Source of the DNA: Cyanobacterium sp. HL-69
GTDB taxonomy: Bacteria; Cyanobacteriota; Cyanobacteriia; Cyanobacteriales; Cyanobacteriaceae
Assembly: GCA_002813895.1 (NCBI GenBank)
Contig: CP024912.1
Span: 1,178,001 to 1,242,000, forward strand
Length of the DNA: 64,000 nucleotides
Reading direction: 5' to 3'
Each line of letters starts with the position of its first letter. Position 1 is the stretch's first letter. The notes beneath the pieces are model-generated. The model was not told the origin of the DNA. It saw nothing but the letters and a program-made list of their open reading frames with translations, and searched no databases. Position numbers and translations under genes: made by a program. This document shows positions 48,711-59,963 of the stretch, in pieces.

Positions 48711-49541
48711 ATGACAGTTTCAACTTCAGAAAAAGCGCCACTAGCGTGGAATATAATTATATACATGGCTACTATTCATTTAGCAGCCCTTTTTGCCTTT
48801 TTACCTAGCAATTTTAGCTGGGGCGCAGTGGGCATTTTTTTCGTACTTTATTGGTTAACTGCCTGTATTGGTATTACCCTCGGATTTCATCGTTTGGTAT
48901 CTCACCGTAGCTTTGAAACTCCTAAATGGCTAGAATACATTATCGTATTGTGCGGCTGTTTAGCTTGTCAAGGTGGACCTATTCAATGGGTTGGTTTACA
49001 CCGAGTCCACCACAAATTTTCTGACCATGAAGGCGATCCCCATGATTCTAATAAGGGTTTCTGGTGGAGTCACATGGGTTGGATGTTTATTAAAAACCCT
49101 GCTAATAAACTTGTACCTAAATATACTAAGGATATTCAAAATGATCCTTTTTATAAGTGGTGCGATAAATATTTTATTCCTGTTCAGGTTGCCCTAGGAT
49201 TATTACTATTCTGGTGGGGTGGATGGTCTTTCGTGGTTTGGGGTATCTTTTTACGCCTAGTGGTGGTATTCCACGTAACTTGGTTTGTAAACAGTGCTAC
49301 CCATAAGTTTGGCTATGTGAGCCATGATTCTAATGATCATTCTCGCAATTGTTGGTGGGTTGCTGTCTTAACTTTTGGAGAAGGTTGGCACAATAATCAC
49401 CATGCTTATCAATACTCTGCTCGTCATGGTTTACAGTGGTGGGAAGTGGATTTAACTTGGATGACCATTAAACTTTTATCTTTGTTTGGACTAGCTAAAA
49501 ATATCAAGTTAGCTCCTACGACATTGCCCACTAAGGCATAA
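48711..49541 (+). CDS. desC: Acyl-lipid delta-9 desaturase
   Basis: A 276-residue membrane di-iron desaturase. The three histidine boxes are HRLVSH (60-65), HRVHH (97-101) and HNNHH (227-231). Four hydrophobic helices are placed between them. Compactness and the order of boxes match cyanobacterial DesC, which puts the first double bond into membrane glycerolipid acyl chains with ferredoxin as donor. Often cold- and light-responsive, but no regulatory motif is visible here. Confidence 0.92.
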   Translation: MTVSTSEKAPLAWNIIIYMATIHLAALFAFLPSNFSWGAVGIFFVLYWLTACIGITLGFHRLVSHRSFETPKWLEYIIVLCGCLACQGGPIQWVGLHRVHHKFSDHEGDPHDSNKGFWWSHMGWMFIKNPANKLVPKYTKDIQNDPFYKWCDKYFIPVQVALGLLLFWWGGWSFVVWGIFLRLVVVFHVTWFVNSATHKFGYVSHDSNDHSRNCWWVAVLTFGEGWHNNHHAYQYSARHGLQWWEVDLTWMTIKLLSLFGLAKNIKLAPTTLPTKA

Positions 49542-49563
49542 TAAATATTTCACTGTAGTTACG

Positions 49564-49597
49564 AAAAATCCCTCTTTTTTTTAAGGGGGATTTTTTT
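49564..49597. terminator. Terminator between desC and recJ
   Basis: AAAAATCCC (49564-49572) pairs with GGGATTTTT (49587-49595) and is followed by T's. A-rich upstream strand makes it able to act on both the desC and recJ transcripts. Confidence 0.75.
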
Positions 49598-51752
49598 ATT
49601 TGTTTAGTAGTAGGGTTTGTAGGTATTCTTCTTTTATTATGGCGATGGTTTTTTGAAGATTTTTTAAGTATTCTTTTTCGTTTATGGTTGTTTTTATGCT
49701 TGAAAAATAAATATTATTATTTTCTATGGTGTGAATAAAGCCTAAGTGTTCAATGGTTCTTAAGCTATATTCTAAGGTGCGATCGCCCATAGCAACTTTT
49801 TCTTGAAATATTGTTATGTCAATAGATTGTTGATGGTTAATTAAATATTTTACTATTCCTAAAAAGTTTATCCACTTCTGTTTATGAAAATCTTTATTAA
49901 ATAATGTTTCTGAATTATTATTAGTTTTTAAAACAATATTATTTTTAACAGTAGGAGACTCACTAACATTTAAATTTAATTCAGAGTGACTGGTTTTTAT
50001 GTCAACTATTCTGGGTTCGTATTGCTTATTAAATTTATTATAATCAAACTCAATTACCACATCATAGTTCTGATTTGAAAGAATTTCACTGCTACTGTGT
50101 CCCCACCAACTGCCAAAAATTCCATCAGGTTTACTGCTATCACAAAGTTTAAAAGAAGTCACTAAATATTTAATAGTTTTATTTTTCTTTTTAGAAGAAA
50201 TATTTTTATTACGTACATCAGTAAACCAACAATTTTTAACTAAATATTTAGGGGCAGAATTACCCATGCCACAAGGCTCAATTAATTTTAATTCCTTAAA
50301 TAACTCTTGGGTTAATTGAGAAACTGTAACGGTCAAATCTATATCAATAATGGGCTGTAATTTGGTTATATCTAACTTTTGCTTTAATTTTTGATTGATA
50401 CCATCTCGAAATAGAGGTACATTTTCTATGGGTAAAGCCATACCAGCGGCGAAGGGATGTCCCCCAAAACCTGATAAAAGATGCTTTTGAGAGAAAACTA
50501 AGTCATATAAATTGATGCCACTGACCGAACGAGCCGAACCCCGTGCTAAATTGTTAGAGTCACTGGTTTTCATGGTGCTAAGGAGAATGCAGGGGCGCCC
50601 ATATTCCTGACTAATGGCGCTGGCAACTAATCCTAAAACTCCTGTTTCCCACTGATTATCTTCCAAGACGATAACGGCGGTGGTGGATAAGTCTAAATCA
50701 GCTACTTTTTTATGGGCTTGTTTTAATACGGTTTGTTGTAATTCTTTGCGGTTAAGGTTGGCTTCTTCTGTTTGGTTGGCGAAGGTGATGGCTTCTTTGA
50801 GATTTTTGGTTGTTAGTAATTTGACGCAAAAACTAGCGTCTCCGTGGATGCGACTCACAGCGTTGATACGGGGTGCAATACCGAAAGAAATGTCCATGGG
50901 GCGATCGCCATTACCTTTACATAATTGTAGTAATTGTTTAACCCCACAACGGTTAGTATTTTGTAATTTCTTGATCCCTTCTTGGGCAAGATAACGACAA
51001 TCTCCCTTCAACTCCACCAAGTCAGCAATTAAGCCAATGGCAACCAAATCTAGTAAATCTTCTACGGGTTGGGTAGGAATATCAGGAAAAGCCTCATACA
51101 AAGCCTCTACTAGCTTATAAGCCACCGCTACCCCCGACAGATGATAAAGGGGATGAGTATTTTTAAAATAACGAGGATTGATAATGGATACCACCTGAGG
51201 GCGATCGTCTGGTAAGGTATGATGATCAGTAACGATTATATCTATGCCCAATTCATTGGCGTAGTCGATTTCTTTTAAATTAGTGCTACCCGTATCGCAG
51301 GTGACAATCAAACTTATACCCTCTTGGGCTAATCTATCAATACCCTCACAATTTAACCCATGAGATTCCTTGAGACGATTGGGGATATAGTAACTTAACT
51401 GTAACTCCTGAGCAAAAAACTGTCCTAACCCTTCCCACAAAACCGAAGTAGAAGTAATGCCATCCGCATCAAAATCACCCCAAATACAGACTTTTTCCCC
51501 CTTCTCCCATGCTTGATTAAGGCGAATTACCGCCCTTTTCATCTCCTGTCCAAAATCAAAAGGTGATGTAGGTTTATAGTTACGACTATCTAAAAAAGTG
51601 TGTAATTCCTTTTCTTCCCTTATGCCCCGATGCCATAGGAGTTGAGACACAAAATCTCCCTTTGTGGGAATATTCTTGGTGTATTCCTGAACAATATCTT
51701 GAAACCATTTAGGAATATCGTAGATGGGGGCAATGTTCCATTGATTAATCAT
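49596..51752 (-). CDS. recJ: Single-stranded-DNA-specific exonuclease RecJ
   Basis: A 718-residue DHH-family 5'-3' exonuclease used in recombination and repair. Metal-binding motifs are WGDFDADGITST, VTCDTGSTN and VTDHHTLPD. The DHHA1 part has LLSGFGGHPFAAGMAL. The C-terminal ~190 residues are AT-rich in codons, Asn/Lys-rich and contain an additional helical region not typical of E. coli RecJ, as is common in cyanobacteria. The stop codon overlaps the end of the desC terminator. Confidence 0.93.
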   Translation of the reverse strand: MINQWNIAPIYDIPKWFQDIVQEYTKNIPTKGDFVSQLLWHRGIREEKELHTFLDSRNYKPTSPFDFGQEMKRAVIRLNQAWEKGEKVCIWGDFDADGITSTSVLWEGLGQFFAQELQLSYYIPNRLKESHGLNCEGIDRLAQEGISLIVTCDTGSTNLKEIDYANELGIDIIVTDHHTLPDDRPQVVSIINPRYFKNTHPLYHLSGVAVAYKLVEALYEAFPDIPTQPVEDLLDLVAIGLIADLVELKGDCRYLAQEGIKKLQNTNRCGVKQLLQLCKGNGDRPMDISFGIAPRINAVSRIHGDASFCVKLLTTKNLKEAITFANQTEEANLNRKELQQTVLKQAHKKVADLDLSTTAVIVLEDNQWETGVLGLVASAISQEYGRPCILLSTMKTSDSNNLARGSARSVSGINLYDLVFSQKHLLSGFGGHPFAAGMALPIENVPLFRDGINQKLKQKLDITKLQPIIDIDLTVTVSQLTQELFKELKLIEPCGMGNSAPKYLVKNCWFTDVRNKNISSKKKNKTIKYLVTSFKLCDSSKPDGIFGSWWGHSSSEILSNQNYDVVIEFDYNKFNKQYEPRIVDIKTSHSELNLNVSESPTVKNNIVLKTNNNSETLFNKDFHKQKWINFLGIVKYLINHQQSIDITIFQEKVAMGDRTLEYSLRTIEHLGFIHTIENNNIYFSSIKTTINEKEYLKNLQKTIAIIKEEYLQTLLLNK

Positions 51753-51868
51753 AGGGCTTAGGTGGTAGGGTTTAGGTTTTGCTTAATGATGGTTTGAAAT
51801 ACTGTTACATTACGATAAACATTCAATATTTGGTATTGCTGAATTTAGATATGATTCTTGGTTTGGGT

Positions 51869-51958
51869 GGGGAACAGGGAACAGGGAATGGGCAATGGTA
51901 ATAAGATAGGATATTTACTGTAATTTGATAATATTTCATACCATGATTAAGCAACGCC
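51869..51958 (-). repeat. Interspersed intergenic repeat R1, copy C
   Basis: On the minus strand it reads GGCGTTGCTTAATCATGGTA TGAAATAT..., has a divergent middle, and ends in CCATTCCCTGTTCCCTGTTC (heptamer tail). A tail-like piece AAATATTATCATCATTGCC follows at about 51969-52001 in the other orientation. It fills most of the 375-bp gap 51753-52127 between recJ and ndhD, which has no gene. Confidence 0.65.
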
Positions 51959-52127
51959 CAATATTTTAAATATTATCATCATTGCCAATTCTCCATTGCC
52001 ATGTTGATGAAAAACAAAAATTTACATTACGAAATGTTAGATCTCCGAAAATAGTTGTTAGATTGTTGTTAGAACTTATGTATATAACCAGTTTAGATAA
52101 CAAGTATAAATATTTCTCAAGTTACAA

Positions 52128-53714
52128 ATGGATTTAACAAACTTTCCTTGGCTAACGACAATCATTCTTTTACCGATTGTTGCCTCTCTTCTCGTTTTTG
52201 TCATACCAGACAAAGACGGTAAAACCATAAGATGGTTTGCCCTCACTGTGGGCTTAATAGACTTCGTTTTAATCGTTTATGCCTTCTATCAAGGTTATGA
52301 CTTAAATAACCCCAATCTACAGATGGTGGAAAGCTATACATGGATACCAGACATTGACCTAAAATGGTCGGTGGGTGTAGATGGTTTATCCATGCCCCTT
52401 ATTTTGTTAACGGGCTTTATCACTACCCTCGCCATTATGGCGGCATGGCCTGTAACCCTCAAACCTAGGTTGTTTTACTTCCTGATGTTGGCAATGTATG
52501 GGGGACAAATCGCCGTTTTTGCTGTGCAGGATATGTTACTTTTCTTCCTTGTGTGGGAATTGGAATTAGTACCTGTTTACCTCATCCTGTCTATATGGGG
52601 CGGTAAGAGACGACTTTATGCGGCTACCAAATTTATCCTTTATACTGCTGGAGGCTCGTTATTCATTCTTGTAGGGGCTTTAACTATGGCTTTTTACGGG
52701 GATACCGTCACTTTCGACATGAGTGCGATCGCCCACAAGGACTACGGCTTAAACCTCCAACTATTACTATACGGTGGTTTCTTGATTGCCTACGGTGTCA
52801 AACTACCCATTTTCCCCCTCCACACATGGCTACCCGATGCCCACGGAGAAGCCACTGCCCCTGCCCATATGCTCTTGGCTGGAATTTTGCTCAAGATGGG
52901 TGGTTACGCCCTCATCCGTATGAATGCGGGAATGTTACCCGATGCCCATGCAGTTTTTGCCCCTATCCTGATCATTTTGGGGGTAGTAAACATAATTTAC
53001 GCTGCCTTTACCTCCTTTGCCCAACGTAACCTGAAACGAAAAATTGCCTACTCCTCTATTTCTCACATGGGGTTTGTCTTAATTGGTATCGCCTCCTTTA
53101 CCGAAATTGGTATGAGTGGCGCCATGTTACAGATGATTTCCCATGGTTTAATCGGGGCGAGTTTATTCTTCATGGTTGGAGCTACTTATGATCGCACCCA
53201 TACCCTCATGTTAGATGAAATGGGGGGAGTTGGTAAAAGCATGAAAAAAATCTTTGCCATGTGGACAACCTGTTCGATGGCATCCCTTGCCCTGCCAGGA
53301 ATGAGCGGTTTTGTGGCAGAATTAATGATCTTTATCGGACTTGCCACTAGCGATGCCTATGGCACAATTTTCAAAGTTATTATGGTATCCCTAGCCGCCG
53401 TCGGAGTCATTTTAACCCCCATTTACCTCCTTTCTATGCTCAGAGAATTGATGTATGGCCCAGAGAATAAAGAATTAGTATCCCACAGCAAATTAATTGA
53501 TGCCGAACCCAGAGAGGTATTTATTATCACTTGTTTACTCATTCCTATCATCGGTATTGGTTTATATCCCAAGATTGTCACCCAAATTTATGACAGCACC
53601 ACCAACCAACTTACGGCATTACTCAGAAACTCCGTACCTAGCTTGGTAGAGACTAAAATTGCTGATAAAACCGAAAATCAATTTGTAACCCTCCGGGCTC
53701 CAACCATTGATTAA
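52128..53714 (+). CDS. ndhD: NAD(P)H-quinone oxidoreductase subunit 4 (NdhD)
   Basis: A 528-residue antiporter-like membrane subunit of the NDH-1 complex, with about 14 helices. Conserved parts are [20 protein letters not shown], the half-channel lysine region [19 protein letters not shown]-like [19 protein letters not shown], and [14 protein letters not shown]. It works in respiration and cyclic electron flow around photosystem I. Which paralogue (D1 to D4) it is cannot be settled without alignment; the sequence looks like the D1/D2 type. No ndhF is adjacent. Confidence 0.93.
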   Translation: MDLTNFPWLTTIILLPIVASLLVFVIPDKDGKTIRWFALTVGLIDFVLIVYAFYQGYDLNNPNLQMVESYTWIPDIDLKWSVGVDGLSMPLILLTGFITTLAIMAAWPVTLKPRLFYFLMLAMYGGQIAVFAVQDMLLFFLVWELELVPVYLILSIWGGKRRLYAATKFILYTAGGSLFILVGALTMAFYGDTVTFDMSAIAHKDYGLNLQLLLYGGFLIAYGVKLPIFPLHTWLPDAHGEATAPAHMLLAGILLKMGGYALIRMNAGMLPDAHAVFAPILIILGVVNIIYAAFTSFAQRNLKRKIAYSSISHMGFVLIGIASFTEIGMSGAMLQMISHGLIGASLFFMVGATYDRTHTLMLDEMGGVGKSMKKIFAMWTTCSMASLALPGMSGFVAELMIFIGLATSDAYGTIFKVIMVSLAAVGVILTPIYLLSMLRELMYGPENKELVSHSKLIDAEPREVFIITCLLIPIIGIGLYPKIVTQIYDSTTNQLTALLRNSVPSLVETKIADKTENQFVTLRAPTID

Positions 53715-53738
53715 TAATTTATCTGTAAATAATTTTAA

Positions 53739-53768
53739 CCCCTCTTTTAACGGAGGGGATTTTTTTTG
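53739..53768 (+). terminator. Intrinsic terminator after ndhD
   Basis: CCCCTC (53739-53744) pairs with GAGGGG (53753-53758), then ATTTTTTTT. A classic rho-independent form. Confidence 0.85.
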
Positions 53769-53830
53769 TTATCAGTTCTCCATAGCTTTTCCGTTTCCTT
53801 CAACAAAAATAAATGGTAAGATCTAACCAT

Positions 53831-55312
<1,482 letters not shown>

Positions 55313-55328
55313 ATTTTGCTATAAAAAT

Positions 55329-55353
55329 ATATCTCCCCATTGTGGGGAGATAT
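55329..55353 (+). terminator. Probable terminator hairpin after thiC
   Basis: ATATCTCCCC (55329-55338), loop ATTGT, GGGGAGATAT (55344-55353), a perfect 10-bp stem 16 bp after the stop. No T-run follows, so it may act as an RNA-stabilising hairpin. Confidence 0.55.
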
Positions 55354-55418
55354 GAGAGGCACATATCAATTGTTAATATAAAATGTTTAAACTCTAAAGT
55401 TAGTCACAACCGAGAATG

Positions 55419-55771
55419 TTATTTACTGTTATTGAGATGAGCATTTTTTTCTTTTAACACTTTTTCCACAGCCTTTTCTAAATACCACTCGATGGAGTGA
55501 TCAACATTAAAATTAACCAAAGTTTTTAATATAGCCTCGGCTTTGTTTGCATCATTGTCCAGTAAACATAACAATTCTTCTGTTAATTGCCTTGCCACTT
55601 TTCCTGCAGGCTTAATACTTTTTCTTTTTTGAAAAGCGAACCCTTCTAATAATACATCATCTATTAAATCATTTTTTTCTCTGCTTCTATCGATAATCTT
55701 TTCAATTTCTTCTTCCGGATGAAATTTTTCTTTCCATAGCATTGAGCGATTTTTTGTTGCAGAAATAATTA
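55419..55771 (-). pseudogene. C-terminal part of a small gene split by IS630
   Basis: The region encodes SMLWKEKFHPEEEIEKIIDRS..., a charged helical protein of about 110 residues ending KNAHLNNSK. Upstream coding enters the IS630 end at 55772. The other side of the element carries an open fragment on the same strand (56719-56928) that is cut by the IS. An independent start at ATG 55742 is possible but lacks a ribosome site. No family is recognised. Confidence 0.55.
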
Positions 55772-55773
55772 TA

Positions 55774-56719
55774 GTCACTTTACTTAAGTATGAACCAATC
55801 AAGGGTAAAATAATGGATGAAGTAATTATTTTTATATTTAAGTATAATGCCCCATGATATAGAATTAAGACAAAAAGTAATTGACTATGTAGAAAATAGA
55901 GGTAACGTAACAAAAGCATCGAGAATATTTGGAATATCAAGAGCATCAATATATAGATGGTTGAATAGAAAAGATTTAAGACCAACAGTGGTCAAAACTC
56001 GTCAAAGAAAATTAGATAAATCAGCACTATATGAAGATGTAGTGAAAAATCCAGATGATAAATTAATAGATAGAGCGAAAAAATTTGGAGTAACAATGTC
56101 AGCAATATCTCATGCATTCAAAAAAATGAACATAACAAGAAAAAAAAACAGTTACGTTATAGAGAAAGAAATAGAAAACAAAGAATAGAATACTTACAAA
56201 AATTAAGAGAATTAGTCAAAAAATACGGAAGTAAGAGTATGGTATTTATTGATGAGTCAGGATTTGAGGAAATAAGTACTTGCATTTATGGGTGGTCAAA
56301 AAAAGGAAAAAAAATTTATGATGAGAAACAAGGAAAACGAGGAAAAAGAGAAAATTTAGTAGCAGGAAGAAGAAAGAAAGAAAAAGATTTTATTGCTCCA
56401 ATGATCTTTACAGGAAGTTTAAATGCAGAAAGTTTTGAATCATGGCTAAAAATGTATTTATTACCATCACTAAAACAATTTTCAATACTAATAATGGATA
56501 ATGCACCAATCCACCGAAAAAATATGATAAAAGAATTAGTAGAAGAAGCAGGTCATCTAGTAATGTTTTTACCAACTTATTCACCAGATTTAAATGATAT
56601 TGAACACGATTTTAGTGCTTTAAAAAGAGCAAAAATGTATAGCGATAGTACAATAACTTTATATGAAATAATTTATAATTATTGTACTAGCTAAATGTCT
56701 CAGTCTTATTTTGATTGAC
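55774..56719 (+). mobile_element. IS630/Tc1-mariner family insertion sequence
   Basis: It is bounded by TA dinucleotides at 55772-55773 and 56720-56721, the expected duplicated target. The ends begin GTCACTTTACTTAAG and, on the other strand, GTCAATCAAAATAAG, an imperfect inverted repeat. The 946-bp element carries one transposase read in two overlapping frames. Size and TA target fit the IS630 family. Confidence 0.8.
55847..56694 (+). CDS. IS630-family transposase, two frames joined by A9 slippage
   Basis: Frame 1 (55847-56188) holds the helix-turn-helix part: MPHDIELRQKVIDYVENRGN, VTKASRIFGISRASIYRWL. Frame 2 (open through 56694) holds the DDE part: SMVFIDESGFEE, LIMDNAPIHRKN, and YSPDLNDIEHDFSALKR. 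The needed join is a -1 shift at the run of nine A's (56140-56148), after which KQLRYRERNRKQRIEYLQKL restores the usual IS630 sequence. This could be programmed frameshifting, known in the family, or a plain frameshift mutation. All three catalytic acids are present. Confidence 0.78.
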
Positions 56720-56928
56720 TATAATTCTTGAAATTTTTGAGGTTTTTCTTGACCAATTGACGTTTTACAAAGGAGTATATAGTAATCTTTTCTTTTTTCT
56801 TCATTAGCAGATTTACTAAAATCGAGATGAATATGTAATTTATTATTATTCATCTCCAAAGAGGCAACGATCTTTTTAAAAGATAAAGTCCTATTTAATT
56901 TATTTTCTAAACTGTCTAAAACATTCAT
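56719..56928 (-). pseudogene. N-terminal part of the gene split by IS630
   Basis: A 69-residue frame MNVLDSLENKLNRTLSFKK...QKFQEL. Its stop codon TAG (56721-56719) uses the first base of the IS630 end, so the insertion created the stop. Removing the element and one TA leaves the two halves one base out of frame. A +1 slip in the A6 run at ~55750-55755 would explain this, giving one original protein of about 185 residues. Confidence 0.5.
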
Positions 56929-57061
56929 AAATTTTAATTAAAAACCAATGTTATTATTATCGAACATCCTCAAACTAAATTAGTATTAATTAATCCAATA
57001 TATGGAACAAATTACTCATCATTACTTTTCTAATAAACGCTATATTAAAGGGTATCCCAAT

Positions 57062-59914
57062 TTACAAGATTTCCACAATACCTTTTTGTCCGTCAAGGCG
57101 CACTCGTTGATTGTTGCGTAAAATTCTGGAGGCTTGGGGAATGTTCATCACTGCAGGAATACCATATTCTCTAGCTATAATTGCCCCGTGGGATAGTTGT
57201 CCTCCAATTTCGATGATGATGCCTCCTGCTTGGGCAAGAATTAATGACCAACTGGCATCGATATAAGGGACTATGATGATAGTTTCTTTGTCAATGTTGA
57301 TATTTTGGGTTAAGGTACGAACAATTTTGATTTTTCCTTCTATGATGCCCATACTGCCTGGAATGCCTTGGAGTTTATTTTGGGAGGTTTTGGGAGATAT
57401 TTTACTATCAATATTAATTTTGGGACTTTTGCCATATATCAGGTAAGGAATTTTTTTAATTTCTTTGTATTCTTGGCATTTTTGTTGACGTTTATCGATG
57501 ATACTGATAGTTTGTTGGTGATCAGTTTTTTGGTTTACTAATTGCTTGATTTCGGAGATTTTAAGGAAGAAAATATCTTTTTCATCTAATAAAAATTGAT
57601 CTTGGTATAGTTTTTCTCCTAAAGCGGTAAAGGTAAATCTAAGATGAGAAAATAGCTTATTATTTATATCTACTATTTCTCCTTTTAATTCATATCTTTT
57701 TTGTACTATTTTTTGTTGTATATTTTGTATTTTTAACTTATTATTAGTTATAGTTTTTATGGAGTTATCAGCGACAAATTTAGTAAACATTATCTTCATA
57801 ATACGATGATTTTCTGACCATCGAGGTACAGATATATCTGTTGTAATTTCGCTCAAATAACCATATTTTTCTAACCATTCATTAAGTCTTTTTATGACTG
57901 ATTCGCCGTCGCTTGATTCGGAAAGGGTAGCAAAAAAGGAGGGGTAATTTTGGGGTTCTAATTCTTGTAATTGAATACCAGAGAAAAGATTGCGGGTATC
58001 GATCGCAATTTGTTTTAGTTCTTCAATGGCTCTTATTTCTGTTATGTTTTGATTGTCTAAATCTTGCGCATTGACCTTGAAAAGTGTTTGACGAATAATG
58101 TAGCTTAAATAAGCTAACGTTTTAAAATAAGTAGTAGTTTTTAAACCCTCTAAAATATCGTCTATTCTTTGTAATAATTCTTGATTACTTAATTCTTGAG
58201 GGTTTATTTCTTCTAGTTCGTCTAATAGGGGATTAAAAGTGCGATCGCTCTTAACTTGAAAATCTTTAAATAAAGTCCACTCTTTGACTAACAATCGCCA
58301 TAATGTAGGGATGTTTTTGAGGATAGAAGAAAGAGAAGGTTTAGCAAATTTTTCGCCATCGGTTAAATACTGTAAACTTTCGGGAGGTAATCCTATTAAA
58401 AGGAAAATTTCCCCTAATAAAGTTGCATTAAAATAACCATAACTATAGTGTAAAATTGCTATTTTACTAAACTCTAAATCCTTCCTTTTATCTTGTAAAA
58501 TAATAGAAACAATATCCCTAGCAACAGCAGAGATTAAAATATTATGGACTCCCCAAGACAAATGAGGTAGAGGTTTGGGGAAAATCTCCTGAGCAATTTT
58601 CCTTGTCCAAAGGGGATAGAGAGTACTTATGGGACGATTTTGTAAAATCCATAGGGTTTGCCCATCGTAACTCCATTCTATATCTTGAGGGATATTCTTA
58701 TGGGTTCTTTCAATTTCTCTAGCAATTTTTGCCACGGAAAACAATACCGATGGCGGTATATTCCCGCGCCCTTTTAGCACATCATCAGCAAGATAAACTT
58801 GATATTTTTCAGGAGAAACTTGCCCTGATACCACTTTCTTCGTATCTCCTGCTACCCCTTCAATGCAGATACAATCATCAAGTTGATTGATAGGATTGCG
58901 ACTAAAAGCAACCCCCGAAAACTCTCCCTTGATTTGCTTTTGCACAATTACCATCAAAGATTTTTCTTTGGTACCTTTATTTTGGCGATAATTAAGGGCG
59001 ATCGCGCTGTGATAAGATGATAAACAATCGATGATTCTATGCTTGAGGGTAGCCACATCAGTAATATTGAGATAACTCTTATAGATTCCTGCCGCCGACA
59101 CCGTCAAAGAATCCTTATCCAAAACCGAAGGACGCACCACCAAAGGATTTTGTATAGAAGGGTTAGCAAAATCACAAAAAGTATCCAAATCATCCCCCGC
59201 CCTAATTACCCAACCATCAGGCACACTATAACCCCATTGCTTCAGCAAAGAAAGATTTGCCGCCTTATACCCCACCTTTTCAGGATTTAGCTTCTGAGAA
59301 AGAGAAGTTACCCCACTATCGCCCCGAAAAAAAGAAAATACTTGACTAGATTTAAACTCCCCCTCATCAGAAATCTGATCAAAAACCCACAATAATAACG
59401 CAGCTAAGCCAATGGTGACAAAAATATATTCTGGGGAATTAATATTTTGAGCCGATAACACCACCACCATTAAACCCAAAAAACCAACTTGCCCCCCTTT
59501 ACGGGTACGAAAAATCGTAAAACTAATACCCCCTAACAACAAAATCAACAATCCTGCTAGGGGATTATGGGCGATGATACCCCAAGTAACATTAGTTAAA
59601 CCAGCGCCCTTACCTACCCAATAACGCCCCATGACAAGGGCAATTAAAGCCATTATCTCCCATGATGAGCCAAGGGGAAAAAATGCCCTAGTCATTAAAA
59701 CCACCGCAACACCTTTTCCTGCCTCCGATAAAAACGCCAAAATTCCTGCCGCCCTACCACCGTGATAAAAAGCCGCCGACACGGAAATATTACCATTCCC
59801 TAATTTTTTTAACTCTTTTCCTGATACGGCATAGGTAAACCAATCCACCAGAGGAATAGCCCCGATAATGGGGGATACCACAAAAACAATAATTGCTCCC
59901 CAAATTTCTGTCAT
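57062..59914 (-). CDS. PlsY-like / PEP-synthase-like fusion protein
   Basis: A 950-residue three-part protein. Residues ~1-185 are membrane helices resembling the acyltransferase PlsY (IIGAIPLVDWFTY, GNGNISVSAAFYHGGRAAGILAFLSEAGKG). Residues ~200-440 resemble the PEP synthase/PPDK ATP-binding domain (GYKAANLSLLKQWGYSVPDGW, LVVRPSVLDKDSLTVSAAGIY, GEFSGVAFSRNP, DIEWSYDGQTLWILQNRP). A ~400-residue linker is unassigned. The end is a PEP-utiliser mobile domain with the phospho-His motif GGQLSHGAIIAREYGIPAV. The combination suggests membrane-linked phosphotransfer, but the reaction is unknown. Confidence 0.85.
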   Translation of the reverse strand: MTEIWGAIIVFVVSPIIGAIPLVDWFTYAVSGKELKKLGNGNISVSAAFYHGGRAAGILAFLSEAGKGVAVVLMTRAFFPLGSSWEIMALIALVMGRYWVGKGAGLTNVTWGIIAHNPLAGLLILLLGGISFTIFRTRKGGQVGFLGLMVVVLSAQNINSPEYIFVTIGLAALLLWVFDQISDEGEFKSSQVFSFFRGDSGVTSLSQKLNPEKVGYKAANLSLLKQWGYSVPDGWVIRAGDDLDTFCDFANPSIQNPLVVRPSVLDKDSLTVSAAGIYKSYLNITDVATLKHRIIDCLSSYHSAIALNYRQNKGTKEKSLMVIVQKQIKGEFSGVAFSRNPINQLDDCICIEGVAGDTKKVVSGQVSPEKYQVYLADDVLKGRGNIPPSVLFSVAKIAREIERTHKNIPQDIEWSYDGQTLWILQNRPISTLYPLWTRKIAQEIFPKPLPHLSWGVHNILISAVARDIVSIILQDKRKDLEFSKIAILHYSYGYFNATLLGEIFLLIGLPPESLQYLTDGEKFAKPSLSSILKNIPTLWRLLVKEWTLFKDFQVKSDRTFNPLLDELEEINPQELSNQELLQRIDDILEGLKTTTYFKTLAYLSYIIRQTLFKVNAQDLDNQNITEIRAIEELKQIAIDTRNLFSGIQLQELEPQNYPSFFATLSESSDGESVIKRLNEWLEKYGYLSEITTDISVPRWSENHRIMKIMFTKFVADNSIKTITNNKLKIQNIQQKIVQKRYELKGEIVDINNKLFSHLRFTFTALGEKLYQDQFLLDEKDIFFLKISEIKQLVNQKTDHQQTISIIDKRQQKCQEYKEIKKIPYLIYGKSPKINIDSKISPKTSQNKLQGIPGSMGIIEGKIKIVRTLTQNINIDKETIIIVPYIDASWSLILAQAGGIIIEIGGQLSHGAIIAREYGIPAVMNIPQASRILRNNQRVRLDGQKGIVEIL

Positions 59915-59963
59915 AGAATTTTATTGATTGTAATAATCATTGTTCAATTTTAAGGGTAAAAAA

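Noticed and set aside
48542-48766. Minus-strand open frame between glcE and desC
   Set aside because: Overlaps the start of desC in antisense and has no coding character.
55419-55985. 188-residue minus-strand open frame
   Set aside because: Its first ~70 codons run through the IS630 end and transposase in antisense. Only the last ~117 codons lie outside the element.
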